From positions 248,001 through 312,000 of the forward strand of contig JAFREQ010000067.1 of the NCBI GenBank assembly GCA_025331565.1: a stretch of 64,000 nt of DNA. The letters run 5' to 3'. This DNA is from Holacanthus passer (lineage: Eukaryota; Chordata; Actinopteri; Pomacanthidae). Position 1 is the first letter of the stretch; every line of letters begins with the position of its first letter. Under the pieces are notes generated by a model. It worked only from the letters and a program-made list of their open reading frames with translations. It did not search any database and had not been told where the DNA came from. A program made the position numbers and the translations under genes. Positions 25,290 through 38,915 of the stretch are shown in pieces.

Positions 25290-25640
25290 TCCATTGATTC
25301 GGCTTCTTCTCCTCCCCCTCTTTCCCATCTCTCCCCTAATACCTCTCCATCTTCCTGTCCACCCCCATCCCCCTCTCCCCTGCACTTTCATTTCTCTCTC
25401 TTTCTCTGCCACATTCTTTTTTTCCCCCAGCGCATATTGCTTGTCTTGCTCTTGTTTTCACGCCTCGCTACTCCTTCCTCTACCTCTATCTCCTCGCCTT
25501 AACCGCACCGCCTCTCCTTTCCCCAGTGGTCCAGTTTTCCATGGTGTCACTGACGGTCTTAATGGTACTCTCCCTCTTTTTCTGTCCTCTTTCTATCCCT
25601 CTGATCCCCCTCTTTCATCCTATCTCTCTCCCGCTCACAT
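25290..25640. repeat. pyrimidine-rich tract, about 350 bp
   Basis: The plus strand is overwhelmingly C and T (tcctccccctctttcc and similar). Two overlapping open frames exist only because of this composition. Confidence 0.8.
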
Positions 25641-25748
25641 TCGTTTTATCCATCCATGTCTCCATCCGTTGATATTTATTATTCATGAATCTGGTTCAGA
25701 GAGAAAAAAAGACTAAAGATGCATCTGCAGCTTCAAGAGGACTCTGTT

Positions 25749-25753
<5 letters not shown>

Positions 25754-25792
<39 letters not shown>
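25754..25792. repeat. (GT)19 microsatellite
   Basis: Uninterrupted GT run. Confidence 0.95.
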
Positions 25793-25795
<3 letters not shown>

Positions 25796-28700
25796 TCTGG
25801 CGACCACTGGGCTCTGCATTGGCGCATACAGTCAGACTGATTTTGCTGCTGTGTGCTTGGCAGGACGTTAGACTGACTGCTTGAGGAGAAAATACAGCAT
25901 GGATGTGATGTGAGAAACTCTGCCAATTTGGTACGAAGCAGAGTGATTTTGGAATGTTTTACACAGCAGGAAAATATATTACTTGCACTGAGTTAAAATA
26001 ATCCAAAAAGTTATGTTGAAAAATGTGGTACAGAGACTGAAACAGTGGTTAAATAATTTTTTGTGTCTTGTGTCTAACTGAAAAACAAACTGGTGGGTTG
26101 TTTTGGTGTCTGAGTCTCTGGAGAATTTGGTAAAGTAAAAGAATAATATTTGTTGTAAAGCCTGTGTGGTTCAGTCAGGATTTGGATTTTTGGCAATTAA
26201 ACTCCTCAAGAGAAATGAAAATCAACATTCACTCGAAGATTACGTCAACAAATCCAACAATATTCCTGTCATTAAATTATAATTAAGGCTACTTTTACCT
26301 TGGGCTTTATTTCTATTCTCTGCTGTTTACACATTTTAACACATTTAAGTATGCAGATCCTGAACTTAGTATCTGTGAAAAGCAGCAATACTATACGGTG
26401 CAAATACTTCATTTGATTTGAGAAGGAAAAGAAGCAAAGGTAGCTGTGGTTGGAGGAGCAACAAGCGGCTCAATCTGGATGCACCATTATAAAAAAGGCG
26501 GCCTTTGATAATTTGTGAGATGTAACATTCAATATTGACCTGAGCTATATATAATATGCTTATTAATAAACATTACTCTGTGACCAAACTTACATCCTGC
26601 TGTGCCCAAGGCTGTTCCTGTCCCCTGTAATGCAAACTGACACCCACCCACACACTGACACCAGTCCAAGGACTTTAAATTCACTCACTCTGATTCATTA
26701 AGCAATAAACCATTTGCCAATATGATTTGAGACCTATTTAATCAATATGATTGAGAAACGCTTCACCTGCAGATTAGTGTGAGACAAACTTGGCAGGAAC
26801 CTTCCTTTAACAAAAGTTTCTTCCTTTAGTTTTTCACAATGTCAGCAACACTGCTTCAAATGCTTCCAAGCCTTTTCTGGGTTATACATAATTTGAATAA
26901 ATTAATCTTGCTCATTATATCATTTTTTTCCTGTTCGTCTGTCAGAACGTTCATTCTCTCCTTTTCCTGAAAATCCACAAGAGTAACGGCTGCTTTATCA
27001 CACCTTTTAAGTATTGTGTCCACTCTTGAGGCTGTTTGAAGCAGCTTCAAAGGGCCCCAATCATTCGGTATTCACTCCATTCAAAGTGCCTGGTGAAGCT
27101 GCTTTTCAGCGGCTAAAAATAGTCGCCATCCTCAATCAGTGTCAGTAATAGCATTAACAAACCTTTGAAATAAGTGAATACGATCTCATTTTCACTTCCA
27201 CCCACGTTTAGGTGCGTGAGCCAACTCAAGTCCACTTCAACCAGCATACGGTAATTTAGTTATTTAGCCAGCAAATTAAAAAATACATGAGAGGTAAGAT
27301 GTAACGTAATTAATACTTTGCACCATCATGCAAACACATTGAAATTTTCTTGCAACCATTTTAAAAACATTGCACTCAAACAATAATGCGCAACTATCTG
27401 CCTCAGTCCAAAATCTCTAAAGTAGAAGATTCAAAAAATTTAAGATCACCACAGCAAAAACAACAGATTTGTTCAACTGTTGTTTCTTCCAATTCAAACA
27501 CAGAACTAATTCTTCCAAACAAACACACAGGCCAGAAATAACCAGGATGCCTCTGAATATATTTTTTTTGGTCCACATGCCTCCAGCATCATGTGTGCCT
27601 CCATTTGTTATCCAAATCTTCTCTGTCCACTGGTCCATGTGATGTTTGTCTCCAGGCTGGTTATTTTGAGGTCTTTTACAGACTGCTTTTCTGGACTCAT
27701 CCCAGCATTGTATAAAAGTCTAAGTTTAATGCATCTCTGAAACAGCCAGACTAGGGATGCTTTAACTATCAGATTTGGAGACTAAATTGAGCTTTATTAA
27801 ATTCTCCCAGTGGCGTCTGACCCTCCACAAAACGTGACTCTTAGCAATTGGTCCCTTAGGTTCTTATATTTCCTCGGAGCAGATATTTATCTTTTACAAG
27901 TTTGGTCTGAGAGTAATAGGTGCTGGGACCATATGAATTTTAACCTAATTTATTGTTGTACTGTAACTGCATGCAGAAGTGATGAGATAGAGCTATTTGT
28001 TTTAGTGTTCAAAGACTGAAACAACTTCCACTTGCTCATGTACAAGTTGGTATGAGAAGGGATTCATCATTAGCCCAAATCCTTTCACAAATGTTTCGAT
28101 TTATTATAATTGGTCATCAGGATAGTTTTCAGTCTTAGCATTTCCCTGATCAGGTTCTGAGCTTACAGTAAATTGAATTTCTATACTTAACACCACAGAC
28201 TAAAAGTGCTGTGCCGTTGCAGGTGACCAATGAACGCTGTGCTGAAGGTGCCCTAAATTTCATGTACAATCTGTTAGTGGTGGTTTCTGACTGCCAACTT
28301 TGCCTCCTGCTCCTGTGATAACTTCAATGAAACGCGGTGAAAACAGATGGCAGCACAGGGGAACGAAGACCTGGCCACGTTGTTGAGCACACTCAGGTGT
28401 TTAATTCAAGTTTATTGCAAATTGACTCCTGCATCTTTCACTTTCTTCATCATCATCTTTCAAATCTTGTGAATCTCTGGATGGCTTTGCCTCATGGTTC
28501 TGTAGATGGTTTCTAAGTCCTCCCCAACTTGGACTCTTTTCTCATCATGCAGTCTGCCAGCACCTCTGTTTATTTATTTACTTTTGTTTGGCCGGCTACT
28601 CAAATTCCTTTTGTCTTTTTAAAACCAGGACTTTTACTATTTTGTGGTTTGCAGAGCTCAAAATGAGGCTCGTATTTAGAGGAAGAAAACAAATATACAG

Positions 28701-29974
28701 TATTTGCCACACGTTCCTCAGAGAAGAGGAGCTGCTAGTTAATGTCTGCAGGACAGCGAGATGAAGCTACACTGTGGATGAATTAATTCACCAAACACTA
28801 ACAAGCTAGTCCATGAATGACTGATCATTTTGGAAATGGTGGCATGATATTCAATTTGGCAGGAAGCACTTGAGTTGTTGTGGCACCGGCTGCACAGAGA
28901 CTTTAACCGTTTGAGGGCACGTTCGGAATAGAGGAAGACAGCGGGAGCGAGGTGGTGTGAGCGGTGACATAACGTTTGGAGGCAGGGCTCTGTCTGCTGG
29001 GACTCCCATGATGCCTCTCGGTTCCTCGTAAACACGCTGCTAACAGCTAGGTGAGGCAGTGGCTATTAATAGCTCTTGCTGTACCCACCACACCCACCCA
29101 CCATGCTGCACACACAAACACACGCATGCTCATGCATAAATGTATGCAGTGACACATGCATGCAAGCAGCCGCGCTCGTACATAAACAAACGCAGGTAGT
29201 CACACACGCAACCACACCGACACGCTTCCCCTTCATCTTTTCCTCCCTTCCCCCTCTGGATGTCTCTGCATTGTGCTCTCTCTCTGCCTCCATCTCCTCT
29301 TGGCAGCACTGCTCCGTCTTCTACTTATCATATGCTCTCTAACAGATGGTGGATATGATAATTACCAAACAGACTAAACAGTAAGCAAATGAAAAATCCT
29401 CAGTGAGCCCCTCGCTGTCTCCCTCTCTCTCACACACACATGCTTTTGCCACCTCTGACAGTCTGACAACTCTTTCCAGGAGAGAAAAAGAGATCTCAGA
29501 CATGATTTCTGTCTTTCTTAGGAGGTGTTAAGACAATGGAAACATGCACTCTTATTTTCATAAGATAAAGATATGTTATATATCCTTTCCAAAATCACAC
29601 AGCAGCAGCAACAGTTTCGCCCAAAGCTCCCAAACCAAATCCTGCACCTCATTACAAACCAGAATAATACATCCTCTCCTGCCCTCGTTTCCCCATCTCT
29701 CCTCATGTACTCCTCTTTTTCTCCATTTCCGATACCACAACAAATGCCCTATTTTTATAAATATTAAAAGCAAAGTGGTGATGTAATACGTGCAAACTGC
29801 AGTCATGTACTGTCGGAATTACAAATACATCCACGTGTAGCTCCTGTTTTTTGAGGTCATCATAACAAAGTCGTGTGATTCAGACAAACGCTGAGACCTA
29901 CTGAGATTTATCTATTATTAATTTCTTTTCTAAATTATCAAGCATGTCAGGCTGAATGTAGGAAATGTGCTGTC

Positions 29975-30030
29975 AAATGTTCAGCAGATTAATCCATAAT
30001 GAAAATAACCATTAGTTGCAATCCTACAAG
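29975..30030 (-). repeat. fragment of the ATTAAT-rich dispersed repeat
   Basis: cagcagattaatccataatg followed by aaaataaccattagttgcaat matches the tail module seen at about 57,950-57,990. Confidence 0.5.
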
Positions 30031-31714
30031 GGAAATAACACACAACATGGTGTCCTAAAAACATATAATAAAGAAAAGCATTGTTATTATGGTCAAGCCT
30101 GATCAGAAACAAGAATTTGTGTCATCAAGGTAAGGACAATAATGATGACTATTTTTAAGCATTGTGGGGAAAAAGCATTTCCTCTAACTTCAAAGCTACT
30201 TCAGGGGAAACGTACAATACAATCTTATCTTCAAAGTGGAATTTTATCACAAGAGCCAAAGCAGAAGAGTTACTGGAGTGACTCCATGCTCACCACAGAG
30301 CTGACATATAGTCACTGATATGGCATGGTTAGCCAAGCCTTACAGGAAATATCTGCACCGTCAGACCATACATTTCAGTCTGGTTGGCTGCTTGTTAGAA
30401 TAACAAGAATGCTGGAAAAATCATGTTTATTTTAACAGGGAGGGTAAAGTGCTGACATGTCTAAATGACTTTCATTAAAACTGTGTCGTGTAGTTTTGCA
30501 TAAAAAATACTTTTCCTTGAAATGATTTCCTCATCATTTGTGTGGTTTATAGAAGCTGTGGCGGTCCTGTCCTCAGCTGATGGAGCATGAACCTGTGCGC
30601 ACACTTAAGACGCTCTATATCATCATTGCAACATAAATAATGGCTCCTGTTAGCCTCGAAGTGTGAATCTGCCCCCAAACACATTACTCACACCTGCTCC
30701 TCTTTCGTCCTCTCCTCGTCTAATCTCTCAAACATCTTCTTTATCTGAGTCCATCTCCTCCTCTGCTGCTTTAAACCTCCTTAAGTTTCTCTCCAGAACA
30801 ATTAATGAGGCTATATTTCATAATTAAGGTGAAAATAAAGCCTCGTCTCTTCTGCTCTCAAATTTTAATGAAGCTCTCATGCAGTGAAACACTGTTCGAA
30901 AAAGAAAGATGATTTTTTAATTGCTTCTATGTGGACATATTTGAAGTGACACCAGGTTTTGGTTGAGCAGACTTGTCTCTCTTGCCTCTCTCACACGCTG
31001 GAGCTTCATGTCACAAGAGCTGATACAGTAATGCTCATATCTGTGTGCCCCCAGGTGAAGCTTTACCTGTCCTCTCATCCTCACCTCTTCTTACCTCCTT
31101 GCTTCCTCTCCTCATCTCACTTCTTTTCCCATTCTCCTCTTTCACCTCCCCACCTTCCTCTCCTCAGGCTGGATAGCGATATTTCATAATTACAGCAACA
31201 ATAATTACTCTTTTTTGTGTCACTCCCAATGTGTGATCACATCTCCCCTCCTCCCTGAATCCATCAACCACACATCTCTCAGTAGGCAGGAGAAATGGCC
31301 GTGGATGGGATGTGTGGTCCCCGGGTGCTTGTTTTGCCAAAGGCTGCCCGGCCTATAAATCTATTGCTATAATTCTTTCTATTCATAAACACACATCCAT
31401 CTTAACACACACATACACATATTTAATGTGCGCACAGCAGCACCTGACAAATGAGACTGTGTGAGCATTTATGTCAGAGAGAAAGAGGACCAGCTGAGCT
31501 CACAAGCACACAAGCAAGGAGGAGAAAAACTATTTACACCCACGCAGGAAGCAAAGAAATCAATTACCTTGAAAAATCAGTTTGCTTACTGCAGATCATA
31601 CGCATAATGCTCCTTTAACTTTCATTCAGATTGCTTTTCTTATGTAAATCTATACAATTTGACTCTCAGAGCTTGTGGTGAAATTAAGGGAATCTTTGGG
31701 GTTTTGGAGTATTT

Positions 31715-31850
31715 GTCGAACAAACAAAGACATTTCAAGATGTCACTTGTGGCTTTAGGAAGCTATAAAAGCTCTATAGCAATATTTTTTGATGATCAAT
31801 CGAGAAAATAAGCAACAGATTAATCGACAATGAACTCACAGCATCATTTT
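31715..31850 (-). repeat. copy of the ATTAAT-rich dispersed repeat
   Basis: aagacatttcaagatgtcac, ggctttaggaagct and then cagattaatcgacaatgaac follow the same order as the copy at 57,790-57,990. The middle is degenerate. Confidence 0.55.
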
Positions 31851-33914
31851 GGACTGTTGTGTGGATAGAACAAGCAATTTAAAGATGTTACCTCAGCCTT
31901 CAGCAAATCAACAATCATGCATGTACAATAATAAATACAGTATCCAGCCTTGCTAGCAAGAGATCAACAACACACCGCAGACAGACATGGGTCTTCAGCA
32001 GCTGGTTAGTTGCCGACATGCTGCTCAGATTCTAAACTTGAGGCTTTAATGGAGATGAATCAACATGAAATTCATTTAATGGAGCAGAGGCTTGTGGATT
32101 TAAATTACTAACAGCACAGATTAGTCTGTGGTTTAGGTGATTTGCCAGAGTAAAGACATCTAGCAATGGATTAAAATCAAACTAGATGATGTTAAAGTTC
32201 TTTTACAATGGCATTTGATGAATATATTATCAACATGTAATATGTTCTACATTGCTTCTTGGCAAAAGCGGTCGAAAAGTAAATTTAATTTGCAAGTGTG
32301 TGATGAGCTTTTCTGGCAAAGAAAAGATTGATGAAAGAAACACTTGTGTCTTTCACATTTACATTTTACAACACAGGCTAGACATAAAAGAAGTTAATCA
32401 AAAATGAGTCAGGACTTTCTATAACAGCTACATCTTCACTTATCCTGAGCCACAGTCCAACCCTCAGCCAGTCTTTCTTCCACTCACAGCACCGTCAAAC
32501 AGCCTCCTCCTCCTCCTCCCTCTCTGCTCTCTGCCCTCCATCATCTTCTCAGTGCATTTATGTTTCCTGTTACTTGTGATCTTTGATCTGTTATCTGCTT
32601 TGGCCCTGGGGTTGATATCAAGAAACGACACTCAAATCTTATTTCATCTGGGCTCACCCAGACTCAAATGGCCATTAAATCTTATTTTCTCATCCCCGGT
32701 GGCCTCTAACCGAGTTTGCCAGCCTACTACCAGGAACGAGACGGGTTTTCCAAAACTTTAACCCTTAAAGCCAGTTGCACAACAGCTGCAAACAGAAGAC
32801 TGACATCAAAGTGAAAGGTACTTGAATATGTGCATCACTGGTGACCTGAAAGCCAACACTTTGGCTCATATTAGTATCATCTTTATAGTCTATTACTGCT
32901 CAAGTGGTGCTGTCAAATCCTGTAAACACAAACTTCTCCATCTTTTTCTCTGATAAAATCTGTCTCTCAAAAATGAAACATCAGCGATTAGAACATGAAG
33001 GCTGATGTCTGTCATTCTGCAACGCTGTATTAGACAATGAAATTATTCTGTATTAGTATAAAATTGGAGATGCATGGTTCCCAAAGACCCGGGGGGATGT
33101 GTTATCACTTACTGGCACAGTGGATCTTGCCCCCTCGGCCACATTTAGAAGGCTCCATAAATCTTATTTCACCCACGTTGTTTGATGATAACCTGGTTTG
33201 TCCCTTCCAGGGAAGACTGGGAGAGTTCCTGGAAAGACACAATAATGTTGTACACTGTTACAGATATAGACTTTTGAGCTAATGTTTTCATGATATAATT
33301 AATTAATATTGCACAAGACTTGGGTGGTATTCAGTTTGAAATGAAACAGCTCTCATGTGCAAAGGCCTGCATCCAAATTCTGTTCAGTTTAGAGGGTAAC
33401 AATATAGTTGCACTTTTTCCCAGATTTGACTGAGTAAACATTGACAAAAATACTCGCGGGGAAGTAAACGCTTGATTTAACAGGCCCATCTTTGTCTTTG
33501 CATGCCACCGAGGCCACTGAGCAGAAAAGTTAGTTTCCTGCTTTGACATGCAGCCACAGTGGACTGTTGTTGTTGTTGGGGCCACTCAGCATAGTAATTA
33601 CTGAGGGGAACCCCAAAGTACAAAGACAACAGAGAACAGGAGAGAGAGAGAAAGTGCAGGCGAGGGTAGCCAGGATGACAAACTGTTTCCTGTTCCCGCT
33701 GAACCCAGTCGCCTTCATAGAAATACGCTGCTCAGAAGAGATCATAACCAAGATAAAATGGGATAAAATGTGCATCTACTATATTTTCTTACATGATAAT
33801 GACTGACAACAAGAGCTGTCGCCATACGGACTGACAGGTGTATTGCTGACTGGACAGTTTTGGCAATTGTCATCCTGCATCTTCAGCACATCATCAGGAC
33901 GAATGAGAAGAAAT

Positions 33915-33960
33915 CCAATAAAAGAATAATAAAAAATAATAAATTAATAATGAAAATCAA
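33915..33960. repeat. (AAT)n-like low-complexity run
   Basis: Imperfect aataataa units. Confidence 0.7.
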
Positions 33961-34376
33961 ATATTACTATATATCAGTACAGGTAATTGATTTGTAACAT
34001 TTGCGTTAGTGGCTTAATATATCCAGAAATGGCAAATATCTGACTGTTATCAAGTTGTTTCATAGATGTATCACCCATCTGTAATTCCCACCTCAACATA
34101 CGGACGACCTTTGGTATTTAAATATGATAATCAAACATCAGTTAAATGGACAAACAGGAGACACAGACTGTGCCAGTGTGGGTGAATCTTAATATAAAAA
34201 AAAACTTATTTTTTGCACCGAGATATTTGAACAGGGCAGGTGTAGCTCCTGTGTTTATTCTGTGAGGTCTACTTCTATGTTTTCCCTGCTCTTCTTCTCC
34301 TGGCTTTGTGTCGAGTCCAATAATGATTACATTGTTTTGGTGCCACCAGCATCACTGGTGGCTAAACACTCGGCCT

Positions 34377-34379
<3 letters not shown>

Positions 34380-34417
<38 letters not shown>
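34380..34417. repeat. (CA)19 microsatellite
   Basis: Uninterrupted CA run. Confidence 0.95.
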
Positions 34418-34421
<4 letters not shown>

Positions 34422-35029
34422 TGTAGCTGGTGTGTTTTTGTGTGTAGTAGAAAAGTAGTGAAACAGAGGCCAGACTGTGAGGCAGTTTACCAGAACAAGT
34501 TTGCTCGTTTAAAAACCCAGCTGATGTGCTGCTGTGGGCTGTGTATCTGTGCCTGGTTGAACATTTGTGTGTGTGTGTGTGTGAGAGGTAGAGACAGAGT
34601 TGGCCAAGGCAGTGGAAAATGTGCGAGCCAGAGACGATGACGTTGGCAGAGTGGAGAAGAACAAACTACTTCCTGAAAGTCTATTCAACACTTTGACTCA
34701 ACAGTCTCTCCAGCAGACCTTGTCGCCCTCTCTCTCCTCTCTCGCTGGCTCCAGCTGAGACTTTCTGATTTTAACTCGTTGTGGTTCACATGGTAGTCCA
34801 AAGTGTCACTAATTAGAAGAAACAAGATTGGGTTGTTACAGGTTTACAGCAAAGAAAACACATCTTAAAATGGCTGAAATGTCATTGGTTTCTCTTGGGT
34901 AAATCACATTTTTATTAACGACGTAAACTCACATAAACTCACATAACACATAAAACTATTTAATTGGTTGTTTTTCGCTATCGTTTTAATTTCTTCTGCG
35001 TGTTATTATCAGCTTGTCAGTCATCTGTA

Positions 35030-35160
35030 AAATAACTAACCCTAACTAACAATTATTTTAATTATTGATTCATCTGAAATGATTAAAATATAATCAGAAT
35101 AGTTGTCAATTACTTTTCTTTTGATTGACTAATCAAGAAATTAACCATTACAGCTCTACT
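35030..35160 (+). repeat. degenerate copy of the ATTAAT-rich dispersed repeat
   Basis: aactaacaattattttaatt, attgattcatc, then gattgactaatcaagaaatt and ttacagctct. Both the head and the tail module can be recognised. Confidence 0.5.
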
Positions 35161-35690
35161 ATAAGTCTTTGAAGTGCACTAACCTTTATTAAGGTGTATG
35201 ATTTGAGTTTTTATTGTTATTCTTTTCCTGTAGTATCTCTGAGAGTCAAAGGATGATGAAGAGGAACATTTTCATAAATATAAAGTGCATTTTATTACTT
35301 TTGACTGCTGAAAGATGAAGCAAAACAAAATTTTCATGGACGCTGTCGGATTCATGAAAGTTTGGATTTTTGATGTTCTGAAACAGATGGAGACAAAACG
35401 AGGCTCTCAAGGATTTCAACATGAGACAATGCGTTTGATGACTAAAATAAAATATACAAATAAAACATGACCATAATAAAACACACTGAGGCTACACTCT
35501 GTGGCTTACTCTCCCCCTGAGCTGTCACAAAGATTATGCTCATGCTGCAAGTACACAAAAACACACAAATGCACATAACACGCATGCTTATCATTTGCAT
35601 GCCACTACAATCGCCCATCCTTCTCAAACCAGATGCTCCCCCCACTCGGGATTCAGTAATTCTGTTCAGCCCTGCAGCAGCACTAACACA

Positions 35691-35710
35691 ACACACACAC
35701 ACACACACAC
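35691..35710. repeat. (CA)10 microsatellite
   Basis: Uninterrupted CA run with further interrupted CA on the right. Confidence 0.9.
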
Positions 35711-37411
35711 AAACACACGTGTACTGGGTCAGGTAATTAACAGTCTGTAGATCTAAGCTAGCTTTAATCTAATCAAACCACCCAGCCTCAATTTCCCCCA
35801 TGGGTTCGCACAACACTTTACGCACACAAACACGCACACTTTTCCTTTTTCCTCTTTCATCCACCTCTCTTTTCCTCCCTCGCTCCATTCATCTCAATTA
35901 ACCATTTTTTTTCCCAAACACATTTGTAATTTAATAAACACCTGCAGAAAACTGAAATGAAGGCTTGATATGGTAAAATCTGCTTTTAAAAAATAGTGAA
36001 AATGAAAGAAACAGCCTTTATAATCATGCAGGTTTAGAGCACCTGTAGCCAGGATTAAATCTGTTGTTGTTTATTATTTACAATGTCATGATTATGAACA
36101 ACTTTAATTTCCAGGCAGGCATCCAAATTCCCAGGTATGCAGACAACATTACAGAATAAACTTCACAATAAACATAACTTTTTTTTGTTTTTAATGGACA
36201 CAGATGTGAAACAAACAGCTTCAAAGAGTTGCAGTGAGTCCAATCTTAACTGACTCCATTAGTCTTTTTCTACTAGCAGGAAAGTCAAGTTAATTAGTGC
36301 CCAATGTGCTGTAAACTCAAACTTAGTCATGATGCCACAAAATGAAACAGTCCAGTTAAATTTCTGGGTTTTGTGAGTGTTACAGGCAAAAATATGTTAA
36401 AATCTTTTTCATCAAACCCAGTCGAGTCATCTAGTGTCAGCAAAGGCAAATCATCTGTTTTTTGTCAGGTAGTTTAAATTTGTGTAAATCATATCAGACA
36501 ATATTTAAGCGTTTTGAGTGGATGATTAAAACACATGTTCAAATCTCTATCTGTTAAAATAGTACAGATCCTTTTACTCAGTGTTGTACATCCGATCAAT
36601 CAATGAGTACTAATTTAATAAACCAACAACCACCAATGTTATTGTTACATCACAATTCATATCTTGAGTAACCCATCAGCAACTGAATACTGAAAACTGT
36701 ACTGAAAAATGAGCTTGTCTCATCTTATAAGTTCCTGGAGTGTGTGAGCAGATCTGCGCTCTAATTCAGCCCTAAACTCAACATTATTACATTCCTGCAG
36801 CCGACAATTTCGTCATTAGAGAGATTTCTCATGCCACTGCAGTTCCTGTTATTATCTGCAGCGGTGACATGGTTTATTCATCTGTGAAGTTTCGGTGTGA
36901 GATCGTGTGTTGCTGAGAGTAGACAGCTGCAGTGGCCTAAGAAATGACTCCTGCCTGAGGGCTGCCTCCTGCTTTTTACTGAGAGAGCGAGATCGAGAGG
37001 GCTGAGGATGGAGGGAGGAAAGAGTGCAAGAGGATGGAAAGAGGGTAAACAGTTCTGCGACTTGGTTCAGCCCTCCGGAGACTCAGCTGAACAGCAACAC
37101 AGAAACCCATCCAGGCCCAAACACACACAATGTCATACACCGGGAGTAACACAGGGACAAGTGGCTCCTTCTTTGCTCTTGGACAAATTTTCTGGCTCAT
37201 TGGCTCCTTTTAGAAAAGGCGAGCAGCAGCCGTTTCAAGGGTCTGCCCGTAGCTACAACGACAATGAGACCTATAAACTCATAAAAGTCTATTTATTGTC
37301 CTGTTTCGTTTGGCTCATGTCCACTCTCGCTTCATAAAATCTGGTGACTGTGTCCCTGAACATCCCTGTATCTCAAGCACTGACCAAACACTGATTTCAC
37401 TCCATAAGTTG

Positions 37412-37428
37412 TTTTTTTTTTTTTTTTT
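37412..37428. repeat. poly(T) run
   Basis: About 17 consecutive T. Confidence 0.85.
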
Positions 37429-38769
37429 GCAGTGGAGTCATTTAACAAGTTACACACATTGGACACAGCCGTCAGTAACAGCTTGAAAAAGGATGCAATA
37501 TGTGGCTTTGAGGTTTCTTTGGGACGAAGACGCTAGGAGGCATTTGCATGGGTTAATTTGTGACTGCTGTCATCTGCTTCATGATGCTTGGAGTTGGATT
37601 GGCAGCTACTTTCCATCCCAGCCAAGACTGCTGAGTGGTTTACTGCTTTATGGCTTCGTCAAGGATTCACACAAGGCTGCAAAATTCAGTCTATTAGGCC
37701 AGAGGAATTGCTTTAACACCTAGCAGACTGAAAATGAGAATAAACAGACCAACTGGAATTATTCTAACAATCATATCGTGCACCTCCAGGTCAACTATTA
37801 CCTTGTCGTGAACACATATTAGTTCCATTTAGTTCAGGATAAAATATCAAAAGCTTATACAAATGATTCAATCTAATAAAAGGAGGCACTAAGATATCAT
37901 ACGTGTTAATGTATTAACTTACACAAGGTTAGCTTTCAACTAGCTTTCTTTATATTTTATAGATATCTAAAAGTGTCCCTCTGAAAAAGATGTTTTAGAG
38001 AGATAATGTGGATAAATAATTAAAAGCGTTAGTGGATATAAATGTTCTGCAGAAGTATGCAGCACTGATGGGATGACATTTGTTTGAAAGGCATTCACAC
38101 GATACAAAGACGAGCCGGTGTGTGACGTGTGTGTGTGTTTCACTATGCGACATGTCTTTATAAGGAGAGGAGACAGTTTTATCTCAGTCAGGAGCAAGAG
38201 CAGATACAGCAGCACAGATGACTGAACAAATAAGCTTGACTGTCTGGAAAGATCAACACAGACAGTGAACATTGTGCTCAGTTTCCTCAAGTCTTGTCAT
38301 CACAATGAGTTTTTTATTGAACGTGTTAATGTGCAGATATGAGAGTCCAAAAATATCAAACTATTCCTTTAAACCAGAAATCAGACGCCCAATTTGGATG
38401 AGCTGAAAAGCACTAAAAAAGATACCCCCACCTTTTCATATCATCAATGTGAAGCCGTGTCAGCATAATTTCAGCCTGTAAGTTTCTGCTGTATTTAGTA
38501 GCAACATTTATTTACAGGACAAATAGATGAGAAGAAATAAAGCTTCCACACAGGACTGTGCTGTTCCAGGGTGGGAGGAGTGTTGGTACATTCTGTAAAA
38601 GAAGGAGCCACATTGTTGTTCTGTGATGATATTAAAAACTGTGCTGCCAGTCCTGTGCCATGGACAGGGCAGAGCAAATACACTGGAACAGGATGCATCA
38701 TGTCCCTGACAAATAGTTATTTTTGAGTTCATGCTGTTCATGCTTTAATTAGTATGTGGCAGAATTATT

Positions 38770-38915
38770 ATTGTAAACTGAAACTAAATAAAAATGATGC
38801 CCTTTAAGAAAAACTAAAAGTAAACTACTGAAACTAAATATATAAAACTCTGAACTAAACTAAAACTAGCAAACACACTAGCAACTGAAATAAAAACTGA
38901 TTGAATATGTGCAGA
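38770..38915. repeat. (ACTAAA)n-like degenerate repeat
   Basis: Repeated aactaaa, ctgaaacta and actaaaacta units, of a kind seen repeatedly in fish genomes. Confidence 0.5.

Larger units (their letters stand above)
17213..25290. other. non-coding interval, no gene seen
   Basis: AT-rich sequence with repeats listed separately. A degenerate match between about 21,080 and 24,420 (both contain atcaatcca followed by aatccaaactg) is too short to classify. The open frames lack domains and splice context. Confidence 0.7.
25793..34379. other. non-coding interval with possible regulatory blocks
   Basis: No supportable gene. Unique blocks at 30,770-30,900 and 31,170-31,390 share the 14-mer atatttcataatta and are the best regulatory candidates here. 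Repeats are listed separately. Confidence 0.6.
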
